From: Planctomyces sp. SH-PL62
Lineage (GTDB): Bacteria > Planctomycetota > Planctomycetia > Isosphaerales > Isosphaeraceae
Assembly (NCBI RefSeq): GCF_001610895.1
Contig: NZ_CP011273.1
Span: 2,356,001 to 2,420,000 of the forward strand
DNA: 64,000 nt
Direction: 5' to 3'
The notes under the pieces: generated by a model
The model's input: only the letters and a program-made list of their open reading frames with translations
Told to the model about the DNA's origin: nothing
Database searches by the model: none
Part shown: positions 33,884-42,375 of the stretch, in pieces
Layout: the number at the start of each line of letters is the position of its first letter
How positions within the stretch are numbered: position 1 is the stretch's first letter
Position numbers and translations under genes: made by a program

Positions 33884-35428
33884 TCAGGGGTTCGCGGCGG
33901 GGGGGGCGGTGATCTTCTTCGGGGGCTCGGGGGCCTGGGCGGTCTTCCAGCCGAGGCGGAAGGCGGCGCGGGCGACTCGGGCGGCTTTTTCGAGGTCGGC
34001 CTTCTCGACGTCGTCGGACGGCTTGTGGTAATCCTCGTGGAGTCCGGCGAAGAAGAAGATGACGGGGATTCCCTTGGCGGCGAAGTTGTAGCTGTCGGTC
34101 CGGCCGTAGTAGGGGTCGGAGTCGTACAGGATTTCGAGGCCCTCGGCCTGGGCGGCGACGGCGGCGTCGGTGACCAGCGTGTTGTAGTCCGGGTGGCTGG
34201 GCGAGGGGGTCGCGCCGATCTTGGTCGGGTCGTTGCGGCTGATCATGTCGAGGTTGATGTCGGCGACGATCTTGCCCCCTTCGGGCAGGGCCTGATGGTC
34301 GGCGAACCATTTGCTGCCGAGCAGGCCCTTCTCCTCGGCCGAGACCCAGAGGAACGCCACGCTCCGCGCCGGACGGGGGGCGGCGGCGAACGCCTGGGCG
34401 ATCTCCAGCAGGCCGCTGGTGCCGGAGGCGTTGTCGTCCGAGCCGTTGTGGATCTCCCCCTTGTCGTCGACCCCCACGTGATCGTAGTGGGCGCTGAAGA
34501 CGACGAGCTCGTTCTTCTTGACCGGGTCGGAGCCGGGCAGGAAGCCGATGACGTTGCGATCCTCGCGAGGCTCACGCTTGACCGCGTGGGCGAAGCGGGC
34601 GCGGAACTCGCTCCCGAACTGCATGGGGGCGGCCTCCTCGCCGGCCCCGAGCTGGAGGGCCGAGACGAGCAGGTCGCGGATCGAGGAGGACAGGGTGATC
34701 GTCGGGATCGACGACGACGGGCGGCCGAGCGTCATCTGGGACCGATCGAAACCATAGGCCGACGGCGAGCCGAGGGGACGGGAGGCGCCCGCGACGTCGG
34801 GCGGCGGGATGACCAGGAGTCCCAACGCCCCCCTGGCAACGGCCAGCTCCCGCTTCTCTCCCGGGTCGCTGCGAGCGTTGCCAGGCGCGCCCTCATAGAT
34901 CAGGACGAAGCGGTTGCGGACGTCCAGGCCGGCGTAGTCGTCGATGCCCTGGTCGGGCAGGTGGCGGCCGTAGCCGGCGAAGACGACCTGGGCGTCGACC
35001 TCCCCTTCCGCGACGCCCTGGGGGCCGTAGATGTAGTCCACGCCCAGCTTGCAGGCGACGACGCGCTTCGAGGCGTCGGGGGCGAGGGTCAGCGTCAGCC
35101 CCGAGCCTTCCGAGAGCGGCGTGGCGACTTCGAGCGGGAACCGCTGGAGGAACGTGCGCCCGCCGCGCCCGGGATCGCCGAGCGGTTCGGCGCCGACGGC
35201 GGTCAGGTGGGACGCCAGGTACTCGGCCGTCAGCCTCGCCTCGGGCGAGGCGGCGTCGCGCCCTCGCATCAGGTCGGAGGCCAGGAACTGCAGGTGCCCG
35301 CCGATCTCTCGGCCGGTGATGGACGCCACCGCGGCCGGCGGCGGCTCGACCGCCGCGGAGTCGACGGGAGCCTGGGCGCGCGCCGCGACCGGCGCGAGCA
35401 GGGTGAGGGCGAGGAGATGAATCTTCAT
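33884..35428 (-). CDS. Secreted M28-family zinc aminopeptidase-like protein
   Basis: The protein has 514 residues with a signal peptide (1-18, cleavage near ARAQA). A protease-associated (PA) domain spans about 130-260 (VVFAGYGRHLPDQGIDDYAG). The M28 catalytic domain has the zinc ligands in FSAHYDHVG and NGSDDNASGTS, then WVSAEEKGLLGSKWF with the catalytic Glu pair, NLDMISRNDP and HEDYHKPSDDVEKADLEKA. All expected metal-binding residues are visible. It should release N-terminal residues from peptides outside the cytoplasm. The upstream gap contains a palindromic repeat (35482-35610). Confidence 0.93.
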   Translation of the reverse strand: MKIHLLALTLLAPVAARAQAPVDSAAVEPPPAAVASITGREIGGHLQFLASDLMRGRDAASPEARLTAEYLASHLTAVGAEPLGDPGRGGRTFLQRFPLEVATPLSEGSGLTLTLAPDASKRVVACKLGVDYIYGPQGVAEGEVDAQVVFAGYGRHLPDQGIDDYAGLDVRNRFVLIYEGAPGNARSDPGEKRELAVARGALGLLVIPPPDVAGASRPLGSPSAYGFDRSQMTLGRPSSSIPTITLSSSIRDLLVSALQLGAGEEAAPMQFGSEFRARFAHAVKREPREDRNVIGFLPGSDPVKKNELVVFSAHYDHVGVDDKGEIHNGSDDNASGTSGLLEIAQAFAAAPRPARSVAFLWVSAEEKGLLGSKWFADHQALPEGGKIVADINLDMISRNDPTKIGATPSPSHPDYNTLVTDAAVAAQAEGLEILYDSDPYYGRTDSYNFAAKGIPVIFFFAGLHEDYHKPSDDVEKADLEKAARVARAAFRLGWKTAQAPEPPKKITAPPAANP

Positions 35429-35481
35429 TGATAAACCTTGATTTCAAGAATAAGACTGTCGACCTTCGGCCTTCTCTTGAC

Positions 35482-35610
35482 TGACGGTCTTCCCCTCTCG
35501 CGGGGGAAGGGCTTTATGGTTCCGGATTCGGAGACCGACGGTTTTCGTGCTGGTCTTCCCCCTCATCCGGCCCTGCGGGCCACCTTCCTCCGCGAGGGGG
35601 GAAGGGTGAT
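35482..35610. repeat. Palindromic intergenic repeat, copy 3 (short form)
   Basis: Left arm gacggtcttcccctctcgcg and right arm accttcctccgcgagggggg are inverse relatives; the centre contains gagaccgacggttttcgtgc. It is shorter than copies 1 and 2 because the inner part of the left arm is missing. Confidence 0.8.
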
Positions 35611-35640
35611 ACGTGTGGGGAAGCCCCTCGGCGACCGATG

Positions 35641-36606
35641 TCACTCGCGCCCGAGCGCCTCGAGGCCGTCGCGGATCGTCGAGGGGACGAGCAGGACGCT
35701 GCCGTGCCGGAAGTCGGCCGGGAACCGGACGCGGTCGGACTCGTCGTTCCAGTGGACGAGGTCGGTCGAGGTAACGAGGCCGTAGCGGTGGTCGACGTAG
35801 CGGTCGAAGTAGAGGAACCAGCGGTCGCCGAGCTTGATCGCCGACGCGCCTTCCGCCCAGAAGTCGCCGGTGATCGGCGGCGAAGGGGGGCCGAAGGGGC
35901 CGGAGGGGGCGTCGGCGAAGGCCACGCGGAGGTTCTTGGCGGGGGGCTTGAGGGTCTCGTCCTTGATGAACATCGCGTAGCGGTCGCCGTCGCGGACGAT
36001 CGTGGCGTCGATCGAGTTGAAGCCCGGCTCGTAGAAGAGTTTCGTCGGCGTGAAGGTTTCGAAGTCCTTCGTCGCGGTCATGTAGGTGCGGTGGTTGTAG
36101 CCGTCGTCGCCCGTGGTCTCGGTTTCCGGGAACCGGCCGGGGATGGTCGAGGCCCAGAAGATCAGGAAGCGATCGTTCTTATCGTCGTAAAAGAGTTCCG
36201 GCGCCCAGACGTTGCGAGACCTGGGCTCGTCCTGCATGACCACGATCTGGCGGGCTTCGGACCAGTGGATCAGGTCCTTGGAGTGGGCGTAGCCGATGGC
36301 CGAGTGGGTCCAGCCGGTCGTCCAGACCATGTGGAAGAGGCCGTCGGGCCCCTGGACGATGTTCGGGTCGCGGACCAGACCGCCGCCGACCTTGGGCTGG
36401 AAGATCGGCCGGTCGCCGTTGAGGGCGGTCCAGGTGTAGCCGTCGCGGCTGGCGGCCAGGTGGAGGCCGTCGTCGCCGTTGCCCCGGAACGAGGTGAAGA
36501 CCAGCGCCGAGCCTTCGGGGACGGCCGGGCCGTCCGCGAGCGAGACCGAGTGGGCGGCGAGGGCCGCGACGAGGAGGAGGGAGAAGCGAGTGGCGAGGCG
36601 ATTCAT
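35641..36606 (-). CDS. Secreted GH43-like glycosidase
   Basis: The protein has 321 residues from ATG 36606 with a signal peptide (1-24, cleavage near SLADG). The five-bladed beta-propeller pattern of GH43/GH32-type enzymes is seen: ASRDGYTWTALNGDRPIFQP, then VRDPNIVQGPDGLFHMVWTT, YAHSKDLIHWSEARQIVVMQ, NVWAPELFYDDKNDRFLIFW, DATIVRDGDRYAMFIKDE and DFWAEGASAIKLGDRWFLYF. These match the Asp, Asp and Glu positions expected for GH43. Likely substrates are plant or algal polysaccharides such as arabinan or xylan, but this cannot be decided from sequence. Confidence 0.8.
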   Translation of the reverse strand: MNRLATRFSLLLVAALAAHSVSLADGPAVPEGSALVFTSFRGNGDDGLHLAASRDGYTWTALNGDRPIFQPKVGGGLVRDPNIVQGPDGLFHMVWTTGWTHSAIGYAHSKDLIHWSEARQIVVMQDEPRSRNVWAPELFYDDKNDRFLIFWASTIPGRFPETETTGDDGYNHRTYMTATKDFETFTPTKLFYEPGFNSIDATIVRDGDRYAMFIKDETLKPPAKNLRVAFADAPSGPFGPPSPPITGDFWAEGASAIKLGDRWFLYFDRYVDHRYGLVTSTDLVHWNDESDRVRFPADFRHGSVLLVPSTIRDGLEALGRE

Positions 36607-36744
36607 GGTGCGGAAGCCCTGCGCCCGCCGGCGTCGGGGCGAGCCGCGCCCGTCCGTCCGGGGAGCCGAAGACGAATTCGAAGCGCTCCACTCGATCAGG
36701 CGCGACGCCGAAAAACAAGCCCGAGGCGATCGTCGCGAACGCGA

Positions 36745-36780
36745 ACGAGGCCGACGCCCCCCGGGGGGCGTCGGCCTCGT
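36745..36780 (-). terminator. Perfect palindromic hairpin behind the thioredoxin-protease gene
   Basis: An 18-bp perfect stem of G/C-rich sequence without a spacer (arm acgaggccgacgcccccc and its complement) lies 32-67 bases beyond the stop codon at 36812. It should form a very stable hairpin. No T tract follows on the minus strand. Confidence 0.6.
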
Positions 36781-36811
36781 CATGATGCGGGAGGATGCTC
36801 GGGCGACGGCC

Positions 36812-38476
36812 TCAGCGGCCGGCGTCGGCCTGGGTCTTCACGGGGCGCCAGGCCATCGGCCGGTCGGGGTCGATCTCGACTCGCGTCTGCGGGCGGCTGG
36901 ACTGGTGGCCGGCTCCGACGTCCTCGTCGTTGATCCGGGTTTCGTCCTCGCCGTCCTCGAAGGCCGGCGGGGGGAAGTGGTCGCTGTCGACGCGGGAGTC
37001 GAGGTTCAGGTCGGTCGCCTCGGCGGTCGCGCCGTTGGGGAGCGAGGCCAGCTTGGGGGTCGGGGTCGTCGGCTGCTCCGAGGAGGGGGTGGGCGACCAG
37101 GCGAGGCGGCGGCTGCCGGTCTTGTTGCTGGCGGGCTGGACCTGGGCCGTGCGACGGTCGACCGGCGCGAGCGGTTCGAGGCCGAGGACGATGTCGGGCT
37201 CGGGGAGCGTCACGTCGCCCTGCCGGACGGGCCGGGGCCGAGCTTCGGGGTCGGGAGACTGGCCGCGAAGGGTCCCGGGACGTCGGCCTCCCCGCGCCGG
37301 GGCGCCCCGATCGGCGAGGAGCGTGTCGGGATCGCCGAGCGTCGCCGGGGCGTAGAGGGCGGCGAGCTTGTTGCGGTCGAGCATCTTGTAGATCGATTCG
37401 GGGGCCGCGTAGAGGCCGCGGTCGCCCTGGGGTTCGGCGAAGTTGCAGACGCCGGCGATGTAGCCGTCGCTGGTGTAGAGCCCGCCGCCGGAGCGGCCCT
37501 GGAGCGGGGCGTGGGTGCACTCGATCGCCAGGTGCTCGGGATTGCCCCGAAGCATCCGGGTCGGGGTCTTGGTGATCATGGTGCTCCAGGCGGTGGCGTC
37601 GCGGCCCTCGGAGCAGCCCACCGTGTACATCCCCATCCGCTCGGACGGCTGCCAGTGCGCCGGGACGATTCGCGAATAGGGGAGACGCTTGCCGGGCCGG
37701 ATGCGGATCAGGCCGACGTCGGTGGCGAAGTCATAGTCGACGGCCTGCCCGGGGATGCCCTGCTGCACGCAGGTGAGCTGCTGCTTCCCCTTCAACCGGC
37801 CGTCGAACAGGTCGATGGTGATCTTGTTGGGGAACTTGTCGGGCGAGACCTGCTTGCGAGAGTCGAGCTTGAAGATGTGGGCGCAGGTGAGGATCAGGGA
37901 CTCCTCGTTCGAGCTGTAGACGATCGTCCCGGAGCCGAACCCGATCGAGCCGTTGCCGTGGACCTTGATCCGGACGACGGTCTCCCAGGGCTTGGGGTTG
38001 ATCGACTTCCGGCTCTCGGCGCGGTCGGCGATCTCCTCCTCAGTGAGGGATTCGGCGGCCTCCTCGTCGGCCTCGGCGGCGGGGGGCTCGTCGTCGGCGT
38101 CGGCCAGGTAATCCCCGCGACGATCGCCCTGGCGGGGACGTTCGGCCCCCACCTTCTCACGGGCGTCGAGGTAGAGCTTGGCGAGCTGCGCGGCGGGCTG
38201 GGCTCCCGAGGAGCGGCCGAGCTCGCGGCCGTCGGCGTCGACGACGATGAAAGTCGGGACCGCCTGGACCTCGTACTTCTGGGCCGTCGCAGGGTCCTCG
38301 TCGATGTCGATCGACTCGACCGGATAGCCTTTATCGGCCAGCGCCTTGACGGCCGGGCGCATCTGCTTGCAGGGGCCGCACCAGTCGGCGTGAAAGTCGA
38401 GTAGGACCGGCTGGGATTCTCCCGCCGCGGCCTGGGCGACGCTGACGAGCAGGAGCAGCACAGGTGCGAATTTCAT
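36812..38476 (-). CDS. Thioredoxin domain fused to a trypsin-like serine protease
   Basis: The protein has 554 residues from ATG 38476 (aaaggag upstream). A signal peptide (1-19) is followed by a thioredoxin domain (about 20-110) with the active pair in FHADWCGPCKQMRP. After an acidic linker (about 115-160), a trypsin-like protease domain follows (about 165-370). The catalytic triad is visible: His in LTCAHIF, Asp in YDFATDVGLIRI and Ser in QGRSGGGLY. The C-terminal about 180 residues are Pro/Arg-rich and not recognised. It should act outside the cytoplasm. The thioredoxin part may reduce or isomerise disulfides of the protease's substrate (inference). Separate genes for these two domains are common, but a single chain is unusual. 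Confidence 0.85.
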   Translation of the reverse strand: MKFAPVLLLLVSVAQAAAGESQPVLLDFHADWCGPCKQMRPAVKALADKGYPVESIDIDEDPATAQKYEVQAVPTFIVVDADGRELGRSSGAQPAAQLAKLYLDAREKVGAERPRQGDRRGDYLADADDEPPAAEADEEAAESLTEEEIADRAESRKSINPKPWETVVRIKVHGNGSIGFGSGTIVYSSNEESLILTCAHIFKLDSRKQVSPDKFPNKITIDLFDGRLKGKQQLTCVQQGIPGQAVDYDFATDVGLIRIRPGKRLPYSRIVPAHWQPSERMGMYTVGCSEGRDATAWSTMITKTPTRMLRGNPEHLAIECTHAPLQGRSGGGLYTSDGYIAGVCNFAEPQGDRGLYAAPESIYKMLDRNKLAALYAPATLGDPDTLLADRGAPARGGRRPGTLRGQSPDPEARPRPVRQGDVTLPEPDIVLGLEPLAPVDRRTAQVQPASNKTGSRRLAWSPTPSSEQPTTPTPKLASLPNGATAEATDLNLDSRVDSDHFPPPAFEDGEDETRINDEDVGAGHQSSRPQTRVEIDPDRPMAWRPVKTQADAGR

Positions 38477-39380
38477 GCCGAAAGGACTCCTTTCCCTCGG
38501 GGGCGTCGGTCCGCCCGACCCGCTCGCAAGGGGGCCGGACCCGGGACCAGCTTCATGCCACGCGGCTCGACCGAGGTCGAGGTCGACGGAAGCGGCTGGG
38601 CCGGGAGTCGCGAGGAGATTCGCCGCATCGTCCGTCCGGGTCGCGTCCCCTGAACCTGGGGCGGCGACCGGCGCGCACGGGCCACGCTCGCTGTGGGGCG
38701 GCGTGGGGGCCGAAAGAAGTGGTGGTGATTCCAGGTGGTGAACGATGTGCCGGGGGCGTACCCCGGACCTTCCTTGGGCGGCGGGCCTCGCGAAGTCGGC
38801 CCCGCGGTCGACCCTCATGGCCGCCCGCGTCCCGTCGTTCGGTCGATCTCGGTCGATCAAGGCCCCGTCCGATCCAATGGAGGACGAGCCCGACGACCCA
38901 GGTCGGCCGGCTGACAGTCCCGCTGCGCCCGCGTCCTCCCTGATGTTCGACGACCCCGGGCGTCCTGCCCGGAGGATACGACGATCGGAGGGGATCGCGT
39001 TCACCGCGGTGAGCCCCTTTTACTAGAGGTGTCTCTGGAGTACCAGGTCACTTATCGGCGTTTTTCCGGGACCCCTTGAGCTTTCCCGAAATTCCCGCGC
39101 GCAAGCCCGACGCGCCCCCCGGATCGTCGGGAGGGGAAGGCCGATCGAGAAGTCGAGAAATCCGACCTGGCGGTCGTCGACCAGCCTGTCACCGCCGAGG
39201 CTTCGATCTGCGGAGGCTGTTCCGAAGAGTCGTCGAAGGAACCCCTTGGTGGGAGAAGGGATGACCTCGGCGCGGAGCGGCCGAGACTCCAGCGGCCCGC
39301 GATCGGGCCGTTGCTCCCGCCGGGCGGAAGGGAGCGAGGAGTTTATTCCTGGCCGTCACGGGTTTTGGAAGGGCCTTATG
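38477..39380. other. Gene-free stretch upstream of the thioredoxin-protease gene
   Basis: About 900 bases contain no convincing gene on either strand. A 12-bp perfect palindrome tcaccgcggtga lies at 39001-39012. The region from about 39013 to 39060 is less G/C-rich (ttttactagaggtgtctctg) and could be a promoter or regulatory part for a minus-strand transcript, but no clear -35/-10 pair is assigned. Confidence 0.4.
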
Positions 39381-39600
39381 ATGAGGGGGTGGACGAGCAC
39401 GACGGCCGTCGGTCTCCGCATCCGGAACCATAACGTCCTTCCCCCCTCGCGGGGGAAGGTGGCCCGAAGGGCCGGATGAGGGGGTGACGCGCACGTGCGC
39501 CGTCGGCGTTCAACGAGGCGTTTCCAGGCCGTCGGCGTTTGGACCGTGCGTCGGATACGGGGTCTGTCTTCTCGCGAGGGGAGGAGACCGTTTTCGTCGA
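39381..39600. repeat. Palindromic intergenic repeat, copy 4 (long form)
   Basis: The central part at 39436-39481 matches the right arm of copies 1 and 2 as its complement (taacgtccttcccccctcgc, then cgaagggccggatgaggggg). Half sites flank it: atgagggggtggacgagc at 39381-39399 and ctcgcgaggggaggagaccg at 39571-39590. The gccgtcggcgtt element occurs twice inside. It lies downstream of the kinase gene. Confidence 0.8.
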
Positions 39601-39629
39601 AGGCCCCCCATCATCCGTGAAGGTCGGGT

Positions 39630-40484
39630 TTATTCTTCCTCGTCGGCGCCCTTGAGTTCGACCTCCTCGAGGCCCATTTCCTTGATGACGGCGGAGATGG
39701 TCTCGCGGATCTCGAACATGCCGGCGGGGCGTTTGGCGGGGTTGAGGTCGAGGCAGGCGAGGATCAGGTTGTTGAGCTTCGAGAGGATGCGGGGGTTGAT
39801 CTTGTTGACGGCCGGCAGCTTCCGCTCGGCGCCCGGCTTGGGGATGTCGGGCTGGGCGTATCGGCCCGTGAACATGCGATACATCGTCGCGCCGAGGTTG
39901 TAGACGTCGGTGCGCTCGTTGACGATCCGCTCGGAGGCCTGCTCGGGGGCGATGTACTGGGGGGTCCCCTGGACGCGGTTCTTCTCCTGGCCGCGGACCC
40001 AGGCGGTGCCGAAGTCGATCAGCTTCACCTGGCCGGCCTTGGTGAGCATGATGTTCGACGGCTTGAGGTCGCCGTGGTAGACGCCACGGCGGTGCATGTG
40101 GGCCAGGGCCGAGGCCACCTGGGAGAACATCAGGATGAGCTGGGAGAGCTCCGGCGCCTCGATCTCGTCGAGGGTCTTGCCGTCGACGTACTCCAGGAGC
40201 AGCTCGACGCCGACGACCTTGAACCAGGACTTCTTGAGCTTGAGGTCGTAGACCTTGGCGATGGCCGGGTGGTTGAGCTTCTGGGCGGCCTCGTACTCGG
40301 TCTTGGCCTGGTCGATGTAGATCTCGTCCTCGGGCTCCTGCTTGCGGACGACCTTCAGGGCGTACCGCTTGCCGCCGTTCTTGTCGGCGATCTGGAGGAT
40401 CGTGCTCCCCGCCCCGGCGCCCAGGGTGTTGACCACGCGGTACTTCATCCCCGACAGCTTGGGCGTGATCGTCGCGCTTGCCAT
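39630..40484 (-). CDS. Cytosolic Ser/Thr protein kinase
   Basis: The protein has 284 residues and consists only of a kinase domain. The Gly loop is LGAGAGSTI, the lysine is in YALKVVRK, the catalytic loop is YHGDLKPSNIM (HGD rather than HRD), the magnesium motif is IDFGTAW, and the activation segment ends in GTPQYIAPEQAS. There is no membrane helix and no sensor domain, unlike the receptor-type PknB proteins common in planctomycetes. HGD means that the Arg which usually contacts the activation-loop phosphate is missing, so control by activation-loop phosphorylation is less likely. The acidic tail (GADEEE) is distinct. It is 122 bases downstream of the FKBP gene on the same strand. Confidence 0.93.
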   Translation of the reverse strand: MASATITPKLSGMKYRVVNTLGAGAGSTILQIADKNGGKRYALKVVRKQEPEDEIYIDQAKTEYEAAQKLNHPAIAKVYDLKLKKSWFKVVGVELLLEYVDGKTLDEIEAPELSQLILMFSQVASALAHMHRRGVYHGDLKPSNIMLTKAGQVKLIDFGTAWVRGQEKNRVQGTPQYIAPEQASERIVNERTDVYNLGATMYRMFTGRYAQPDIPKPGAERKLPAVNKINPRILSKLNNLILACLDLNPAKRPAGMFEIRETISAVIKEMGLEEVELKGADEEE

Positions 40485-40538
40485 ACTCTGCCTCGCAGGT
40501 GGATATTCTCGGTGTCAGGCGGGGGGACGTCGCCCGCC

Positions 40539-40562
40539 GCCCGACCGTGCCGGCGGTCGGGC
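40539..40562 (-). terminator. Hairpin after the FKBP gene
   Basis: A perfect 9-bp stem gcccgaccg/cggtcgggc with a 6-base loop lies 45-68 bases after the stop of the gene at 40607. No T tract follows. Confidence 0.5.
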
Positions 40563-40606
40563 GGGGCGGGGAGGGCCGGGCGGCCGGGTGGGAGCGGACG
40601 TCGCGG

Positions 40607-41179
40607 TCACTTGACGCCGACGAGCTCGACCTCGAACGTGAGCGTGGAGTTGGGCGGGATCTGGCGCTGCTCCTGCGCGCCGTAGCCCATGGCCGGCGGG
40701 ATGACGATCTTGCGAAGTTCGCCGACCTTCATGCCGGGGATGGCGTATTCCCAGCCCTTGATGAGCCCGCCGGTCCCCAGAGTGAAATTGGCGGGGGCGC
40801 CGCGCTTGCGGCTGGAGTCGAAGACGGTGCCGTCGTCGAGCGTGCCGACGTAGTGGACGACGGCCACCCGGCCCGACTTGACCTCCTCGCCGGTCCCTTC
40901 TTTGAGGGTCTCGTACTTCACGTCCCCCGTGAGGGTCTTGGTCTCGCCGATCGCCGTCGGCGGGGCGGGGGGGAACGGCTCGCCCTTGGGGACCGCGCCC
41001 CCGCTGAGCTTGGCCGACTCGCCGAGGGCCTCGCTGGCCTGCCCCTCGGGGACGGTGCGGATCGGCGTCGCGCCCGGAGGCATGACCGAAACGATCTGGC
41101 CCGGATCCCCGCAGCCCGGCAGCACCGACGCCAAGGCCAGCGATAAGATCCCCAGGACGCCCAGCAAGCCTCGCCTCAT
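40607..41179 (-). CDS. FKBP-type peptidyl-prolyl isomerase lipoprotein
   Basis: The protein has 190 residues. The N-terminal signal ends in a lipobox-like LPGC near residue 23, so it is probably a lipoprotein. After a Pro-rich linker, the FKBP domain (about 80-190) has VVHYVGTLDDGTVFDSS, then GGLIKGWEYAIPGMKVGELR and VIPPAMGYGAQ, IPPNSTLTFEVELV. The residues of the isomerase pocket (Tyr, Asp, Trp, Tyr) are visible. It should catalyse prolyl isomerisation of proteins outside the cytoplasm. A downstream hairpin (40539-40562) probably ends the transcript before the kinase gene. Confidence 0.92.
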   Translation of the reverse strand: MRRGLLGVLGILSLALASVLPGCGDPGQIVSVMPPGATPIRTVPEGQASEALGESAKLSGGAVPKGEPFPPAPPTAIGETKTLTGDVKYETLKEGTGEEVKSGRVAVVHYVGTLDDGTVFDSSRKRGAPANFTLGTGGLIKGWEYAIPGMKVGELRKIVIPPAMGYGAQEQRQIPPNSTLTFEVELVGVK

Positions 41180-41263
41180 CGGATCGTTCTCCCACTCAAA
41201 CCGGATACGGCTCGAATCAAGAGCCTAGCATGATCGAAAATATGGCGCGGCGCGGGACGACCG

Positions 41264-41288
41264 GGGCCGACGGTCGCGCCGTCGGCCC
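41264..41288 (-). terminator. Hairpin after surE
   Basis: A perfect 10-bp stem gggccgacgg/ccgtcggccc with a 5-base loop lies 56-80 bases after the surE stop. Confidence 0.5.
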
Positions 41289-41343
41289 GGCCGCCGGCCG
41301 AGCATGATGATTATGACACGCCCGCGAAGCCCGCGACCAGACC

Positions 41344-42099
41344 TCAGCCGTCCCCGTCGCGAGGTTCCGACGGCGTTCCGACGGCCGGGTCGGGGTCGAA
41401 GAGCCGGACCAGGCTGACGGCGATCCGGCCGCCGAAGCAGACCGCCACGTCCGAGCCCTCGCGGCGGGGACGCCGCTGGTAGTCGCCCCGGTAGAGCGCG
41501 CGGTCGGCCTCGACCTCGAAGTGGAGCGGCAAGGGCGAGGGGTCAAGCGGGCAGAAGACCACCTCGGGATCGGCCGCGTCCGGGTCCGGGTGCGGGAGGT
41601 TGACGTTCCAGAGCGTGCCGGGGTTCCAGGGCCTCGCCAGCAGGTCCTGCAAGACGGGCCGAGCCCAGCGCGCGGCGCGTTCCCAGTCGATCGTCCGGCC
41701 CCGGGCGATGTAGTGGGAGACGGCGATCCCCGGGACGCCGTGGATGACGGCCTCGCGCACGGCGGCGACGGTGCCGGAGTGGAAGACGTCCACCCCGAGG
41801 TTCCCCCCCGCGTTGATCCCGGCGAGGACCCAGGAGACGTCGGGCGCCAGGTGGTGCATGGCCAGGCGGACGCAGTCGGCGGGGGTGCCGGAGACGGCGA
41901 CGACCTCCCCTTCGTGGTACGTCGCGTGGAGGTGTTCGTGGGTCGTGACGCGATGCCCGCAGCCGGATTCGGCCGCCAGCGGGGCCACCACGCGGGCCGT
42001 CCCCAGGCCCTCGACGGCCCGCCGCAGCGCCGCCAGCCCCGGGGCGTCGTAGCCGTCGTCGTTGGTCAGCACCAGCGTCCGCGAATCCGCGCCCGTCAT
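41344..42099 (-). CDS. surE: 5'/3'-nucleotidase SurE
   Basis: The protein has 251 residues from ATG 42099 (ggagg site upstream); the longer frame upstream is not coding-like. The metal-binding start is LVLTNDDGYDAPGLAALRRA, followed by VAPLAAESGCGHRVT, then SGTPADCVRLAMHHL and LAGINAGGNLGVDVFHSGTV. These match the SurE family, whose members are metal-dependent phosphatases of nucleoside monophosphates and other small phosphates. The Asp-Asp pair and the Asn in GINAGGN are present. It is divergent from the 42376 gene. Confidence 0.93.
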   Translation of the reverse strand: MTGADSRTLVLTNDDGYDAPGLAALRRAVEGLGTARVVAPLAAESGCGHRVTTHEHLHATYHEGEVVAVSGTPADCVRLAMHHLAPDVSWVLAGINAGGNLGVDVFHSGTVAAVREAVIHGVPGIAVSHYIARGRTIDWERAARWARPVLQDLLARPWNPGTLWNVNLPHPDPDAADPEVVFCPLDPSPLPLHFEVEADRALYRGDYQRRPRREGSDVAVCFGGRIAVSLVRLFDPDPAVGTPSEPRDGDG

Positions 42100-42375
42100 C
42101 CGTCCCCCTCCGGTCCCGACCTCGACTCGCATCTCGCGTCGGCCGACGCGTCCCATCCCGTCAGGGATTGTCGAACGTCCCGGCCGCGATGTCAAACCGA
42201 CCCGGCGGCGGGGGTTGATTGGAGCGGTCCGAAAATCCCGCGAGCGCCGGGATTCACCCCGCGCCGGCTCGCGTGATAGAGTGGGATCCGGGGTCGTACG
42301 AGACCCGACGCCCCGCGCCCGATCGAGCCTCGACCCTTCCGTCCCGGACCGTTCGCCCGAGATCTTCCGAGAGCC

